A stretch of DNA of 46,554 nt from TMED27 sp964351195 (GCA_964351195.1 CAYGNI010000004.1:1-46554); one strand, 5' to 3'. Shown: positions 30,986 through 40,447, counted from the stretch's first letter. The notes: generated by a model not told the origin, from the letters alone. Translations and numbers: made by a program.

Positions 30986-32303
30986 AACCATCAAAACATA
31001 TATGACCGCCGCTTTGGCATGCCTGCTTCTGGGGGCATGCGGCATTACCGATGTATTTAATACCGAAGAAACCGCACCTCTCGAGGGTGAGCGCATTTCC
31101 GTTCTCGAACTGCAAAAATCTCTGGAACCTGACGATTCCTTATTGGAATCCCAAGGACTTATTACACCGCCCGAATGGCGCAATGAATTCTGGCCACAAT
31201 CCGGCGGATACCCCAACCACTCCATGCAAAACCTGGCGTTGAATAATGGCCCCCTTAAAAAAGCCTGGAGCGCAGACATCGGCGACGGCAGCAGTGATGA
31301 AATCCCATTAACCGCACAACCTATCATCGTCGATAAAATGGTATATACCGTTGATTCAGAAAACGAATTAAGCGCCTTTAACATCGATAACGGTAAAAAA
31401 ATCTGGTCCAAAAATATCGCCAGCAAAGACGAAGATGACGACGTTATCGGTGGCGGCATCGCGTATTCCAGCGGCTTTATCTTCGCCACAAACGGCTATA
31501 ACGAAATCATCGCCCTACGCGCCAAAGACGGCAAGACCGCATGGAGAAAACCTCTCCCCGCGCCATCCAGAGCCGCACCAACCATTATCGACGGGCGCGT
31601 CTTTGTGACAACAATCGATAACAAACTCCTGGCGCTCAGCGCTCAAGACGGCTCCAACCTTTGGGAATATCTAGGTATCAGCGAAAACGCAGGGCTCGTC
31701 GGCGCAGCAAGCCCCGCAGCCAACCGCGACGTTGTTATCCCCGTCTTTTCATCGGGTGAAATCATCGCCCTGCGCGTTGAAAACGGCTCTCTGGCATGGT
31801 CGGACAACCTCTCCAACCTACGCCGCATCGGTGGCCTCAATACAATTTCCGACATCAACGCCCTGCCTGTTATTGATAAGGGCCTCGTTGTCGCCATCAG
31901 CTTCTCTGGCCGCCTCGTCGCGATTGATGAACGCACAGGCCAGCGCATCTGGCAACGTGAAATCAGCGGGGAGCAAACACCATGGGTCGCAGGCAACCAT
32001 ATCTTCCTACTATCATCGGATAACGCTTTAATCGCATTAGGCCGTGAAACTGGTGCCATCCGTTGGGTTACACAGCTCCCTCGCCAAGACGACGGCGATC
32101 CAGTCATCTTCACCGGCCCCGTTCTGGCTGGTGGCCGTCTCATTGTTGCGGGTACCGATGGCCGCGTCTTTGAAGTCTCCCCTCAAAAAGGTGAAATCCT
32201 CAATGAATGGGATGCCGGCAGCACCATCGCCATTCCGCCAATCGTTGCGGGACAAACCCTCTTCCTGCTCGCCGAGAACGGAACGCTATCCGCTTATCGC
32301 TAG
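30966..32303 (+). CDS. bamB: Outer-membrane assembly lipoprotein BamB
   Basis: 445-residue lipoprotein of the BAM complex, which folds barrel proteins into the outer membrane. Lipobox LLLGACG with Cys25. The mature domain is an eight-bladed PQQ-type beta-propeller with repeated blade motifs (NIDNGKKIWSKNI, RAKDGKTAWRKPL, SAQDGSNLWEYLG, DERTGQRIWQREI, GRETGAIRWVTQL). An 80-residue linker precedes the first blade, longer than in E. coli BamB but usual in alphaproteobacteria. Order yfgM-bamB-der matches enterobacteria. Confidence 0.94.
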   Translation: MTHPANKTIKTYMTAALACLLLGACGITDVFNTEETAPLEGERISVLELQKSLEPDDSLLESQGLITPPEWRNEFWPQSGGYPNHSMQNLALNNGPLKKAWSADIGDGSSDEIPLTAQPIIVDKMVYTVDSENELSAFNIDNGKKIWSKNIASKDEDDDVIGGGIAYSSGFIFATNGYNEIIALRAKDGKTAWRKPLPAPSRAAPTIIDGRVFVTTIDNKLLALSAQDGSNLWEYLGISENAGLVGAASPAANRDVVIPVFSSGEIIALRVENGSLAWSDNLSNLRRIGGLNTISDINALPVIDKGLVVAISFSGRLVAIDERTGQRIWQREISGEQTPWVAGNHIFLLSSDNALIALGRETGAIRWVTQLPRQDDGDPVIFTGPVLAGGRLIVAGTDGRVFEVSPQKGEILNEWDAGSTIAIPPIVAGQTLFLLAENGTLSAYR

Positions 32304-32336
32304 ACACAGAGCTCCATTAAGGTTAAAACCCCGCCT

Positions 32337-33755
32337 ATGTTTACTCTCGCACTCGTAGGCCGCCCGAATGTCGGCAAATCGACCCTTTTCAACAAGCTGG
32401 CAGGCAAACAGCTCGCCATTGTTGATGATACGCCCGGCGTCACCCGCGATTGGCGCGAAGCCGAAGGCTGGCTCTTCGACCAGCAACTGCGCATCATCGA
32501 CACGGCGGGTCTCGAAGAAAACTTCGACGACTCCATCGAAGGCCGGATGCGCCAACAAACCGAAGCCGCCCTGAAACAAGCCGACGCTGTTTTGTTCATG
32601 GTCGACGGCCGTTCAGGCATCACACCCCTGGATGAACATTTCGCCGCCTTCCTGCGCAAGCAAAACAAACCTGTCATCCTCGTTGTCAATAAATGTGAAA
32701 ACAACCGCGCCGCAGACACCGGCATCGCCGAAGCTTACGGCCTCGGTCTTGGTGAGCCCTACGCCATTTCCGCCGAACATAAAGTCGGCTTTGATGAAAT
32801 CTACGACGCCCTTAAACCCCACATCCCCCAAGAGCCCGAAGTCGAAGATGAAGAAGAAACCCGCGCAGACATGAACTTCGACGATCTTGATGATATCGAA
32901 GGGCTCGAGGATTTCGAATTCGTCGACCCCGAAGCCGAAGAAAAGGACGATAAACCCATCAAAATCGCCATCGTCGGCCGCCCCAATGTCGGCAAATCAA
33001 CACTCCTGAACACCATCGTCAATGATAAGCGTGTTATGACAGGACCCGAAGCGGGCATCACCCGCGACGCCATAGCGGTGGATTGGACCTATGAAGGTCG
33101 GCCCTTTAAGCTGGTCGACACCGCCGGCATGCGCCGTAAATCTAAGGTTCAAAACAATATCGAGAAAATGAGTGTCGAAGATTCCCTGCGTGCTATTCGC
33201 CTCGCTCAGGTCGTCATCATGGTCATCGACGCCAATACCCCACTGGAGAAGCAAGACCTGCAAATCGCCGAACACATCATCGACGAGGGTCGCGCCATCA
33301 TCATCGCTGTCAATAAGTGGGACACAATCAAAAATCGGGAAGAGCGCCTTGAGGACATTAAATGGAAGCTCGAAAACTCCCTCGCGCAAATCAAGGACCT
33401 CCCCTTTCAAACAATTTCCGCCCTGAACGGCAGAAACATCGACAAGCTCCTTGAGCGCGTTATGGATGCATACGGCATCTGGAACAAACGCGTCAAAACC
33501 GCAGGGCTCAACAAATGGCTGGCCAAAATGGAAAGCCAGAACCCCGCGCCGCTCATTTCAGGGCGTACAAACCGCCTGAAATACATCACACAAATCAAAA
33601 CCCGCCCACCGACATTCGCCCTATGGGTCTCACGCCCCGATAAACTGCCGGATTCACATAAACGCTTTATCATCAACGGCCTACGCAGCACTTATGACAT
33701 CCCCGGCACGCCTATACGCCTTTTGGTCCGCAAATCCAAAAACCCATACACTTGA
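32337..33755 (+). CDS. der: GTPase Der (EngA)
   Basis: 472-residue double-GTPase for 50S ribosome maturation. Two G domains each start GRPNVGKST (residues about 8-16 and 215-223), each followed by G3 (DTAGLEEN; DTAGMRRK) and G4 (NKCE; NKWD). A strongly acidic linker (about 160-205: EVEDEEETRADMNFDDLDDIEGLEDFEF starts it) joins them, and a KH-like domain ends the protein (FALWVSRPDKLPDSHKRF, then LRSTYDIPGTPIRL). The order after bamB is conserved. No anomalies. Confidence 0.97.
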   Translation: MFTLALVGRPNVGKSTLFNKLAGKQLAIVDDTPGVTRDWREAEGWLFDQQLRIIDTAGLEENFDDSIEGRMRQQTEAALKQADAVLFMVDGRSGITPLDEHFAAFLRKQNKPVILVVNKCENNRAADTGIAEAYGLGLGEPYAISAEHKVGFDEIYDALKPHIPQEPEVEDEEETRADMNFDDLDDIEGLEDFEFVDPEAEEKDDKPIKIAIVGRPNVGKSTLLNTIVNDKRVMTGPEAGITRDAIAVDWTYEGRPFKLVDTAGMRRKSKVQNNIEKMSVEDSLRAIRLAQVVIMVIDANTPLEKQDLQIAEHIIDEGRAIIIAVNKWDTIKNREERLEDIKWKLENSLAQIKDLPFQTISALNGRNIDKLLERVMDAYGIWNKRVKTAGLNKWLAKMESQNPAPLISGRTNRLKYITQIKTRPPTFALWVSRPDKLPDSHKRFIINGLRSTYDIPGTPIRLLVRKSKNPYT

Positions 33756-33830
33756 TTTTAAGTTCAAATTTTGTAACAAATATAAGCACTTAATCGTTAC
33801 GCACTTAAAGCCAAACAGAAAGCGGAAGAC

Positions 33831-34697
33831 ATGGATATCACTGCCCTCAATATCGAAGAAAATAGCGAACTCATCGCCCTTATAACGTTTTGGGGCATGC
33901 GCGTCATAACCGCACTTGCGATTCTGATCGCTGGCTGGGTCATTGGTAATTTCATCTCCAAACGAATTCAGACTTTCAAAAAACTCGACGACACCATCAA
34001 AAGCTTTCTCGGCGGCCTTGCGAAGTACGCCATCCTTGCCATCGCCTTTATAGCTGTTTTGGGGCAACTGGGCGTCCAAACTGCAAGTCTTCTGGCCGTT
34101 CTCGGTGCTGCAGGCCTGGCCATCGGCCTCGCACTTCAAGGCACATTGTCCAACGTAGCCGCCGGAGTTATGCTACTCATCCTGCGCCCCTTCAATGTCG
34201 GCGATTACATCGAAAGCGGCAATGTCAAAGGCACGGTTAAATCCTTAAGCCTCTTCGCCACAGAACTCGCGACCCCTGACAATGTCCATATTTTCGCCCC
34301 CAATAGTAAAGTGTGGAACGCGGAAATCTACAACTTCAACCGCAACAAACAACGCCGCATCGATATCGTAAATGGGATCAGCTATGATGATGACATCGAC
34401 AAAGCAATGAAAGCCATCGAAAAAGCAGTTAAAAAAGAAAAACGCCTCGTAACAACGGCAGGCAAAGAACCCCTCTATTTCGTGAACGCCCTCGGCGATT
34501 CTGCCGTCAACGTCACCGCCCGTATCTGGGTCGAAGGATCTGACTACTGGGCCGTAAAATGGGACCTCACAAAATCAACCAAGGAAGCCATCGACGAAGC
34601 CGGCCTCACCATTCCATTCCCAACACGTACACTGGACATTCCAGCCGAAGCCGCACAAGCCATCGCCGCCGCCAATAAAAACAAAAAAGCGGCTTGA
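33831..34697 (+). CDS. Small-conductance mechanosensitive channel (MscS family)
   Basis: 288 residues with three membrane helices (about 20-42, 60-80, 88-110). The pore-lining helix has the family glycine/alanine pattern LGAAGLAIGLALQGTLSNVAAGVMLLILRPF, here residues about 92-122. Then come the beta domain (FNVGDYIESGNVKGTVKSLSLFAT) and the alpha-beta vestibule. It relieves turgor after osmotic downshock. MscS-minimal topology, close in length to E. coli MscS (286). GCGGAAGAC precedes the ATG. The last residues are Ala/Lys-rich. Confidence 0.95.
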   Translation: MDITALNIEENSELIALITFWGMRVITALAILIAGWVIGNFISKRIQTFKKLDDTIKSFLGGLAKYAILAIAFIAVLGQLGVQTASLLAVLGAAGLAIGLALQGTLSNVAAGVMLLILRPFNVGDYIESGNVKGTVKSLSLFATELATPDNVHIFAPNSKVWNAEIYNFNRNKQRRIDIVNGISYDDDIDKAMKAIEKAVKKEKRLVTTAGKEPLYFVNALGDSAVNVTARIWVEGSDYWAVKWDLTKSTKEAIDEAGLTIPFPTRTLDIPAEAAQAIAAANKNKKAA

Positions 34698-34719
34698 ATA
34701 TAATAGATTAGAGCACTAT

Positions 34720-34847
34720 GACACTGTCGAACCCTGCTTGCTGCGAATACGGTTTTTCAAGAACCGGAAGCGTAAGTGTATGAAACATACATGCGAACCG
34801 GAAGCGCAGAAAAACCGCATTCGCAGCAAGCAGGGTTCGACAGTGTC
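34720..34847. repeat. Near-perfect 39-bp-arm palindrome abutting purF stop (copy B)
   Basis: The arms 34720-34758 and 34809-34847 are complementary over 39 bases with a single mismatch (begin GACACTGTCGAACCCTGC, end GTC). The 50-base centre carries GAACCGGAAGCG twice in direct orientation around GTGTAT-gaa-ACATACATG. The element ends immediately before the purF stop codon (34850-34848). About 75 bases including the whole centre match the copy at 19461-19600. It follows mscS by 22 bases on the other side, so it can separate convergent transcripts. Confidence 0.88.
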
Positions 34848-36374
34848 CTAGAAGTCGTCGCCGACATCGACGAGAGAAGGCGCAGAGCTGCCGCCATAAA
34901 TCTGTCTTTTCGCCCCGTCATTACGGCTCGCCTGGAGATCATTGAAAAACGCCTCATCGACATCGCCCGTCACGTAGTTGCCATCGAAAACAGAGCAATC
35001 ATATTGGCGGCTGTCATCCGGCTCATCGCTCGGGATCACCGCTTGTATAAGTGCATCTAAATCCTGATACACCAACCAGTCCGCACCGATAGCATCCTGA
35101 ATTTCTTTCTCCGTTTTGTCATGCGCAACCAATTCCGACTTCACGGGCATATCAATGCCATACACATTCGGAAAACGGATTGGCGGCGCGGCAGAGGCAA
35201 AATACACCTTCTTCGCACCGGCCTGGCGCGCCATATCAACAATCTGTTTCGACGTCGTGCCGCGAACAATCGAGTCATCCACAAGCAACACATTCTTACC
35301 CTGAAACTCAAGCCCAATCGGGTTCAACTTCTGCTTCACAGATTTCTGCCGCTCCGCCTGCCCCGGCATAATGAACGTACGCCCAATATAGCGATTCTTT
35401 ACAAACCCTTCGCGGAACTTCACACCAAGACATACAGCAAGCTCCATCGCGCTTGGGCGGCTGCTCTCTGGAATCGGAATAACCACATCAATGTCATGGT
35501 CCGGCCATTCGCGCTTGATCTTATCCGCAAGATACTCACCCATCCGTACGCGTGCTTTATAAACCGAGCTGCCGTCAATAATGGAATCCGGCCGCGCAAA
35601 ATATACATGCTCAAAAATACACGGACGATGCGCTTTGTTATGCTTGGGCACAAAGCTATGCAGCGTACCGCGCGCATCGACATAAACGACCTCACCGGGG
35701 ATCAAATCACGCACAATTTCAAACCCCAACGCATCCAAAGCAACACTTTCAGACGCCACCATATATTCGGTATGACCATCCTCCATAACGCGCTGCCCGT
35801 ACATCAGCGGACGAATACCATGCAAATCGCGAAACGCGAGCAAACCATAACCCGCAATCATTGCCACAACCGCATAGGCCCCACGGCAACGCCGATGAAG
35901 ACTTTCAACCGCACCAAAAATGTCGTTTTCGCTGAGCTTACTACTACCGCGCGCCTGCAGCTCATGCGCAAGAATATTCAGCAAAACTTCTGAATCGGAA
36001 TTCGTATTCAAATGACGGTGATCGGAATCACGCAGCTCTTCCGCCAGCTGCGCTTGATTAGTTAAATTCCCGTTATGCGCCAAAACAATCCCGTATGGCG
36101 AATTCACATACAAAGGCTGTGATTCTGCGCTGCTAGATGTTCCTGCTGTGGGATAACGTACATGCCCAATGCCTACATTCCCACGCAAATGCCGCATATG
36201 GCGCGTATGGAAAACATCACGCACAAGCCCGTTGCTTTTGCGCAAATAAAACTTCCCATCTTCTTCGGTAACAATCCCGGCTGCGTCCTGGCCTCGATGC
36301 TGCAACACCGTCAGCGCATCATACAACGCCTGATTAACGGGGAGATATCCATATAAGCCAACTATGCCGCACAT
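34848..36374 (-). CDS. purF: Amidophosphoribosyltransferase PurF
   Basis: 508 residues. First committed step of purine synthesis: PRPP plus glutamine to phosphoribosylamine. The start MCGIVGLYGY puts the nucleophile at Cys2 after Met removal. The glutaminase domain covers about 1-235 (GHVRYPTAGTSSSAESQPLY, NSDSEVLL). The phosphoribosyltransferase domain follows with the PRPP loop VLLVDDSIVRGTTS near residue 360. It appears full length. It is possibly co-transcribed with cvpA upstream, 15 bases away; cvpA-purF adjacency is common in proteobacteria. Confidence 0.97.
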   Translation of the reverse strand: MCGIVGLYGYLPVNQALYDALTVLQHRGQDAAGIVTEEDGKFYLRKSNGLVRDVFHTRHMRHLRGNVGIGHVRYPTAGTSSSAESQPLYVNSPYGIVLAHNGNLTNQAQLAEELRDSDHRHLNTNSDSEVLLNILAHELQARGSSKLSENDIFGAVESLHRRCRGAYAVVAMIAGYGLLAFRDLHGIRPLMYGQRVMEDGHTEYMVASESVALDALGFEIVRDLIPGEVVYVDARGTLHSFVPKHNKAHRPCIFEHVYFARPDSIIDGSSVYKARVRMGEYLADKIKREWPDHDIDVVIPIPESSRPSAMELAVCLGVKFREGFVKNRYIGRTFIMPGQAERQKSVKQKLNPIGLEFQGKNVLLVDDSIVRGTTSKQIVDMARQAGAKKVYFASAAPPIRFPNVYGIDMPVKSELVAHDKTEKEIQDAIGADWLVYQDLDALIQAVIPSDEPDDSRQYDCSVFDGNYVTGDVDEAFFNDLQASRNDGAKRQIYGGSSAPSLVDVGDDF

Positions 36375-36389
36375 CGCTTAAATCCAGTC

Positions 36390-37124
36390 CTACTCGTTTA
36401 GCGTACCGTTTTTATCTTCGCTCTTTTCTTCAAAGAGTTCGTCCATCTGCTCACGGAAGTCTTCCTGATATCCTTCCAGCTTCTCATCTTCTAAAGTTTC
36501 CGCATCCTGCTTGTCATCTTTGTTCAGCAAATCAATCCCTTTCAGCGTATCACGCATAGTGCCACCCAACTCTTCAGCATCCTCCTGCGCTTTCTCGGCT
36601 TCTTCTTCAATATCCTCAGGCAGGAAGGTCTCCATCGCCGCCGCCGTTTTCTCCAGATAAAAATGTGTTTTGCTGTCCTTAAACCACGCCTCTTTCGCGC
36701 CTTCATCAAAGAACAAATGCACCGGCAGATAGAGCAAACCGAGCAGCAAAATCCCGCGCACTAATCCAAATATAAATCCAAACGTCCGGTCAACAGCCCC
36801 AAGCCCGACGGAACGGGCCGCTTCTGCTAACATATGGCTCACAACCGATAAAACAATGACCACCGTGATAAAAATCACGCCGTAAGACAAAACCGTCGCC
36901 AAAACGTCATAGGGTATAACACCAAACAAACGCTCAGGGTCAACATCAGGCTCTACACCAAACCATTTTTGCATATAGGGATTGAGGATCGGGCCACCGA
37001 AATACGCCGCCACAAGGCCGCCGCCGACCCCCGCAATCGTCAGAACTTCGCGAATGAACCCCCGCATAAAGGCAATACCTGCGGAGACCAAAAGAACAAT
37101 TAAAACAAGAATATCGAGGATCAT
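36390..37124 (-). CDS. cvpA: CvpA family inner-membrane protein
   Basis: 244 residues with four membrane helices (about 2-24, 28-48, 64-88, 104-124), matching the family core (ILDILVLIVLLVSAGIAFMRGFIREVLTIAG; DRTFGFIFGLVRG). The C-terminal 100 residues are acidic coiled-coil-like (EEEAEKAQEDAEELGG). The family is needed for colicin V export in E. coli and has unclear general function in envelope homeostasis. It lies between radA and purF, the usual purF neighbourhood. Confidence 0.93.
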   Translation of the reverse strand: MILDILVLIVLLVSAGIAFMRGFIREVLTIAGVGGGLVAAYFGGPILNPYMQKWFGVEPDVDPERLFGVIPYDVLATVLSYGVIFITVVIVLSVVSHMLAEAARSVGLGAVDRTFGFIFGLVRGILLLGLLYLPVHLFFDEGAKEAWFKDSKTHFYLEKTAAAMETFLPEDIEEEAEKAQEDAEELGGTMRDTLKGIDLLNKDDKQDAETLEDEKLEGYQEDFREQMDELFEEKSEDKNGTLNE

Positions 37125-37181
37125 TGTGAGATAGATATACCCCGCAAAGCCCGCATTGTCGAATGTTTTTCTATGCTAAAA

Positions 37182-38588
37182 TTAACCCGCAACCGCGCGC
37201 ACGCCGCCCTGCCGCGTCGCATACAGATCCGCCAAATCCTGAACATGCTCCAAAACCTGCAAAGAAAAGCCCGCCGACGCCTTCGCACCCGCTTTTTTGG
37301 CTTTCGGAACAACAGCTTCGCGGAAACCAAGCTTGCTCGCCTCTTTAATCCGTACATCGCTTTGCGCAACCTGCCGGATTTCCCCCGCCAGGCCGATTTC
37401 CCCGAAAAACACACTTTCCGCAGGCAGCGCCGTCCCCGAAAGCGCACTCAAAAGCGCCGCCGCCACAGCCAAATCCGCCGCAGGCTCAGAAATCCGAATT
37501 CCGCCCGCAATGTTAAGAAAGATGTCACAGCCCGATAACTGCACGCCGCAGCGCGTTTCGAGCACCGCCACAATCATCGCCAAACGGTTCGGGTCCCACC
37601 CGATAACCGAGCGCCGCGGCGCCGCCAGCGAGCTTGGCGCCACCAAAGCCTGCACCTCCACCAACATCGGCCGCGTTCCTTCCAGCGCAGCCAAAACCGC
37701 GCTTCCCGCCACATCGCTCGCGCGCTGTGATAAAAACAGCGCCGAAGGATTCTCAACTTCCACCAATCCCTGCGCCGCCATTTCAAACACGCCAATCTCA
37801 TCCGTCGGCCCGAAACGGTTCTTCACCCCGCGCAAAATGCGGAATTGATGACTGCGATCCCCCTCAAAATACAAAACCGTATCCACCATATGCTCGAGCA
37901 CGCGCGGACCAGCAATCTGCCCCTCCTTGGTCACATGACCGACAAAAATCACCGCCACATTCTTGGCCTTCGCATGACGAATAATCTCCTGTGCGCTTGT
38001 ACGCACCTGCGTCACCGTCCCCGGCGCGCTGTCGATATTGTCGATATACATCGTTTGAATAGAATCAATCACGACAACGGAAACGGCTTTCTCTCCTGCC
38101 GCGTCTAAAGTCGCCAGAATATCGCGCACATTCGTCGCACTCGCCAGCTCCACCGGAGAATCCGAAAGCTCCAGCCGTCGCGCACGCATCCGCACCTGAT
38201 CCACCGCCTCTTCACCCGACACGTACACGCACCGAATGCCGCGCTTGGCAAAAGAACAAACCGCCTGTAGCAAAATCGTCGACTTCCCAATCCCAGGGTC
38301 CCCGCCGATCAGCGTCGCCGATCCGGGCACGAGCCCGCCACCACTGACCCGGTCAAACTCACCAATACCGCTTTCAAAACGCTTATAATCCTTCTGCGTG
38401 TCATCCGACAACGCCACTAGTTCCAGCTTACGCCCCTTCGCCCCCCCGCTTAAACCTTTAGGGATACTCGCAGCCTGTACCTCTTCGCTAATCGTATTCC
38501 ACTCACCACAGGACTCGCACTTCCCCGACCAGCGGTGAGACACCGCGCCGCAAGTCTGACAAATGTAATTTGATTTCGCCTTAGCCAT
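37182..38588 (-). CDS. radA: DNA repair protein RadA (Sms)
   Basis: 468 residues from MAKAKSNYICQTCG. RecA-like branch-migration helicase in recombination. The four-Cys zinc finger is at residues 10, 13, 24 and 27. Walker A GGDPGIGKST, the RadA-specific KNRFG motif (VKNRFGPTDE) and a C-terminal Lon-protease-like domain (about 290-455, VFFGEIGLAGEIRQV) follow. The frame extends 84 codons upstream but has an unrelated, aromatic-rich N-terminus; the zinc finger must lie at the start, so I place it at 38588. It probably shares a transcript with cvpA and purF. Confidence 0.96.
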   Translation of the reverse strand: MAKAKSNYICQTCGAVSHRWSGKCESCGEWNTISEEVQAASIPKGLSGGAKGRKLELVALSDDTQKDYKRFESGIGEFDRVSGGGLVPGSATLIGGDPGIGKSTILLQAVCSFAKRGIRCVYVSGEEAVDQVRMRARRLELSDSPVELASATNVRDILATLDAAGEKAVSVVVIDSIQTMYIDNIDSAPGTVTQVRTSAQEIIRHAKAKNVAVIFVGHVTKEGQIAGPRVLEHMVDTVLYFEGDRSHQFRILRGVKNRFGPTDEIGVFEMAAQGLVEVENPSALFLSQRASDVAGSAVLAALEGTRPMLVEVQALVAPSSLAAPRRSVIGWDPNRLAMIVAVLETRCGVQLSGCDIFLNIAGGIRISEPAADLAVAAALLSALSGTALPAESVFFGEIGLAGEIRQVAQSDVRIKEASKLGFREAVVPKAKKAGAKASAGFSLQVLEHVQDLADLYATRQGGVRAVAG

Positions 38589-38705
38589 AGAATCACTATG
38601 ACTCAAAACCATTCCTAAAACAAGAACATAATAGGAACATTTCAATAAATTGACATATTTAAAAGAATACTCTATCAACGCGCTGTAAAATAACAGAGAA
38701 TAAAA

Positions 38706-39542
38706 TTGAGCACTGCCGCATCCAAAACGTATGAATTTATACGCGACCAACCCACAGTCGAGGTCCATCATGACCATGTGATAAAACTTGCGGGTGCAAG
38801 AGAGCTTATCGGTCTGCTTCCATCCCCAAGCAACACACAAAGAAACCTTGCTCTTGTGCCTGACATTCAGATCGCCTTCGCACTTTCAACATCACCAAGA
38901 TTGCCTAGATATGTTGCCGAAAGAATTGCCCAGTCGCACGATAGCAAATCCTTCAAAGACACGTCTTTATTGGGACTATGTTCAAGCGGTCGTGGAATGC
39001 CTGTTGAAATTTTTTTGCATGATCATTTCATGATGGCAATAGATCCTTCAGGAGAGATCTTTGAAGAGGTCACATGGCACGAAACCGTTCACGGCATTGA
39101 AGGCATAGAACTCGACCAAAGCGGCAAATACATACGAAAAACGCCATGGTCTTACGAACTTCAACAAGAAATGCTTAGGATTGACGCCTCAATCGGACAT
39201 ATACCAGCATTACCAAATAATCCAGATTTCGCAGCATACGTCAATTATCTTCGAAGAGGCACAAGCCTGCAGCAAAATGTTTCAGAGGTGTTCGCACGCG
39301 TGGCCGTGATGTTTATGTACGAAATCAAAGAAAACAAAACGGCTCCAGTTATACCGTCGGGTTTCGCGCAAATGATGAAAAGAATAAAAAATTCCGGATT
39401 AACTTCACAACAAGCCAGCAATCTCGATGACTTTGCGATGGCATACGAGACTTTTTCACAAGCCTCAAAATCAATCTTAATTAAAAATATGCAAGAAATG
39501 TTAAACCGGATCGCACAGCTATATGGCTGTGAGATCGCATAA
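38706..39542 (+). CDS. Putative zinc metallopeptidase (HETVH) of unknown family
   Basis: 278 residues, no signal peptide. TWHETVHGIEGIE contains HExxH at residues 125-129, and 65 residues later NVSEVFARVAVMF offers Glu194 as third zinc ligand, a gluzincin-like layout of the kind seen in ATLF/anthrax-type peptidases and some effector toxins. Residues 1-110 may form a beta-rich part (EIFLHDHFMMAIDPSGEIFE precedes the active site). It starts with TTG at 38706; no ATG lies in frame before the motif region. AT-rich compared with radA and the EAL gene, suggesting transfer. A role as a cytosolic or secreted effector is inference. Confidence 0.68.
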   Translation: MSTAASKTYEFIRDQPTVEVHHDHVIKLAGARELIGLLPSPSNTQRNLALVPDIQIAFALSTSPRLPRYVAERIAQSHDSKSFKDTSLLGLCSSGRGMPVEIFLHDHFMMAIDPSGEIFEEVTWHETVHGIEGIELDQSGKYIRKTPWSYELQQEMLRIDASIGHIPALPNNPDFAAYVNYLRRGTSLQQNVSEVFARVAVMFMYEIKENKTAPVIPSGFAQMMKRIKNSGLTSQQASNLDDFAMAYETFSQASKSILIKNMQEMLNRIAQLYGCEIA

Positions 39543-39565
39543 AATCATGCTGTAAGTGTACGCCT

Positions 39566-40447
39566 TCAATCTATCAAAGCATTAAATTCCTGCGCGAATG
39601 CCGCATGCTCATGCGGCAAATACAGCCCCTGCACATACGCCACACCGGGAAAACTCTCATAAATATGCCGTGCATGCTTGGCCGAACGTACACCTTCCGC
39701 AATCATAACCGTGCGAGGCAACATGTCGGATATAAACGCCATCGCCACGCCCAAAGAATTCGGCGCATCGGCCTCCGCACACACACAATGCCGATCAATC
39801 TTGATATAATCCGCAATGCCTTCAAACGCCCCCAGCCGCATAACGTCACGAATCGACAATCCCACATCATCAATCGCAAACGCGCACCCAACCTGACGGA
39901 ACAGCTGCAAAACCTGCCGACTCATCGCCAGACTGGCTGTGCTCTCATGAATTTCAAAAATGATCTTCGCATCCTGCATTGATTTTAAATCCAGCGCCTC
40001 AAGGCGCGGCAAAATCACCTTCACAAATTCTGGATCGCGCAGCGAGCGCGCAGAAATATTGACCGAAATCTGCCGCGCTTTCGGGTCCTGCATAAACCGC
40101 CGAATGGCACACAGCACCAAAATCGTGTCCAGCTGCGCTGTGAATCCGTGGTTATAAAACGCCATGATAAAGGGATAGGGCGGCATCGCTTCGCCTTTGT
40201 AATCTTTCAGCCTGAGAAGCAACTCCCCCGCATCCTGAAACGAAGCCCCCTTCGCAATCGCATGCCACGGCTCAAGTCCGAAAATCTGTTCACCGCGCAA
40301 GATCATCTGCGCCATATTCACGAGGCATCGCAGCCCATAAACAAGCTGCGCTTCGTCTTTCTGTCCCTCCGCATCTTTCACATAGCGGCTATAAGAGGTC
40401 AGTAAACTCTCAATATGGCGTAAAGCGTCTTTATCGAATTTCTTCAT
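39566..40447 (-). CDS. EAL-domain protein, probable c-di-GMP phosphodiesterase
   Basis: 293 residues from ATG 40447; a TTG seven codons upstream is possible. About 60 residues precede an EAL domain without GGDEF or PAS. Catalytic positions are kept in divergent form: ExLxR as ELLLR (Glu75), NIS Asn131, Glu165 in FEIHES, Asp193-Asp194 in IDDVG, Lys216 in YIKID, Glu251 in AEGV and Gln273 in YVQG. DDFG is DDVG. So hydrolysis of c-di-GMP to pGpG is plausible though the loop is altered. It is cytosolic and convergent with the metallopeptidase gene. Confidence 0.88.
   Translation of the reverse strand: MKKFDKDALRHIESLLTSYSRYVKDAEGQKDEAQLVYGLRCLVNMAQMILRGEQIFGLEPWHAIAKGASFQDAGELLLRLKDYKGEAMPPYPFIMAFYNHGFTAQLDTILVLCAIRRFMQDPKARQISVNISARSLRDPEFVKVILPRLEALDLKSMQDAKIIFEIHESTASLAMSRQVLQLFRQVGCAFAIDDVGLSIRDVMRLGAFEGIADYIKIDRHCVCAEADAPNSLGVAMAFISDMLPRTVMIAEGVRSAKHARHIYESFPGVAYVQGLYLPHEHAAFAQEFNALID

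Noticed and set aside
34720..34847. tRNA fragment (GGTTCGA seen near 34833)
   Set aside because: The motif is part of the palindrome arm and no acceptor or anticodon arms exist.
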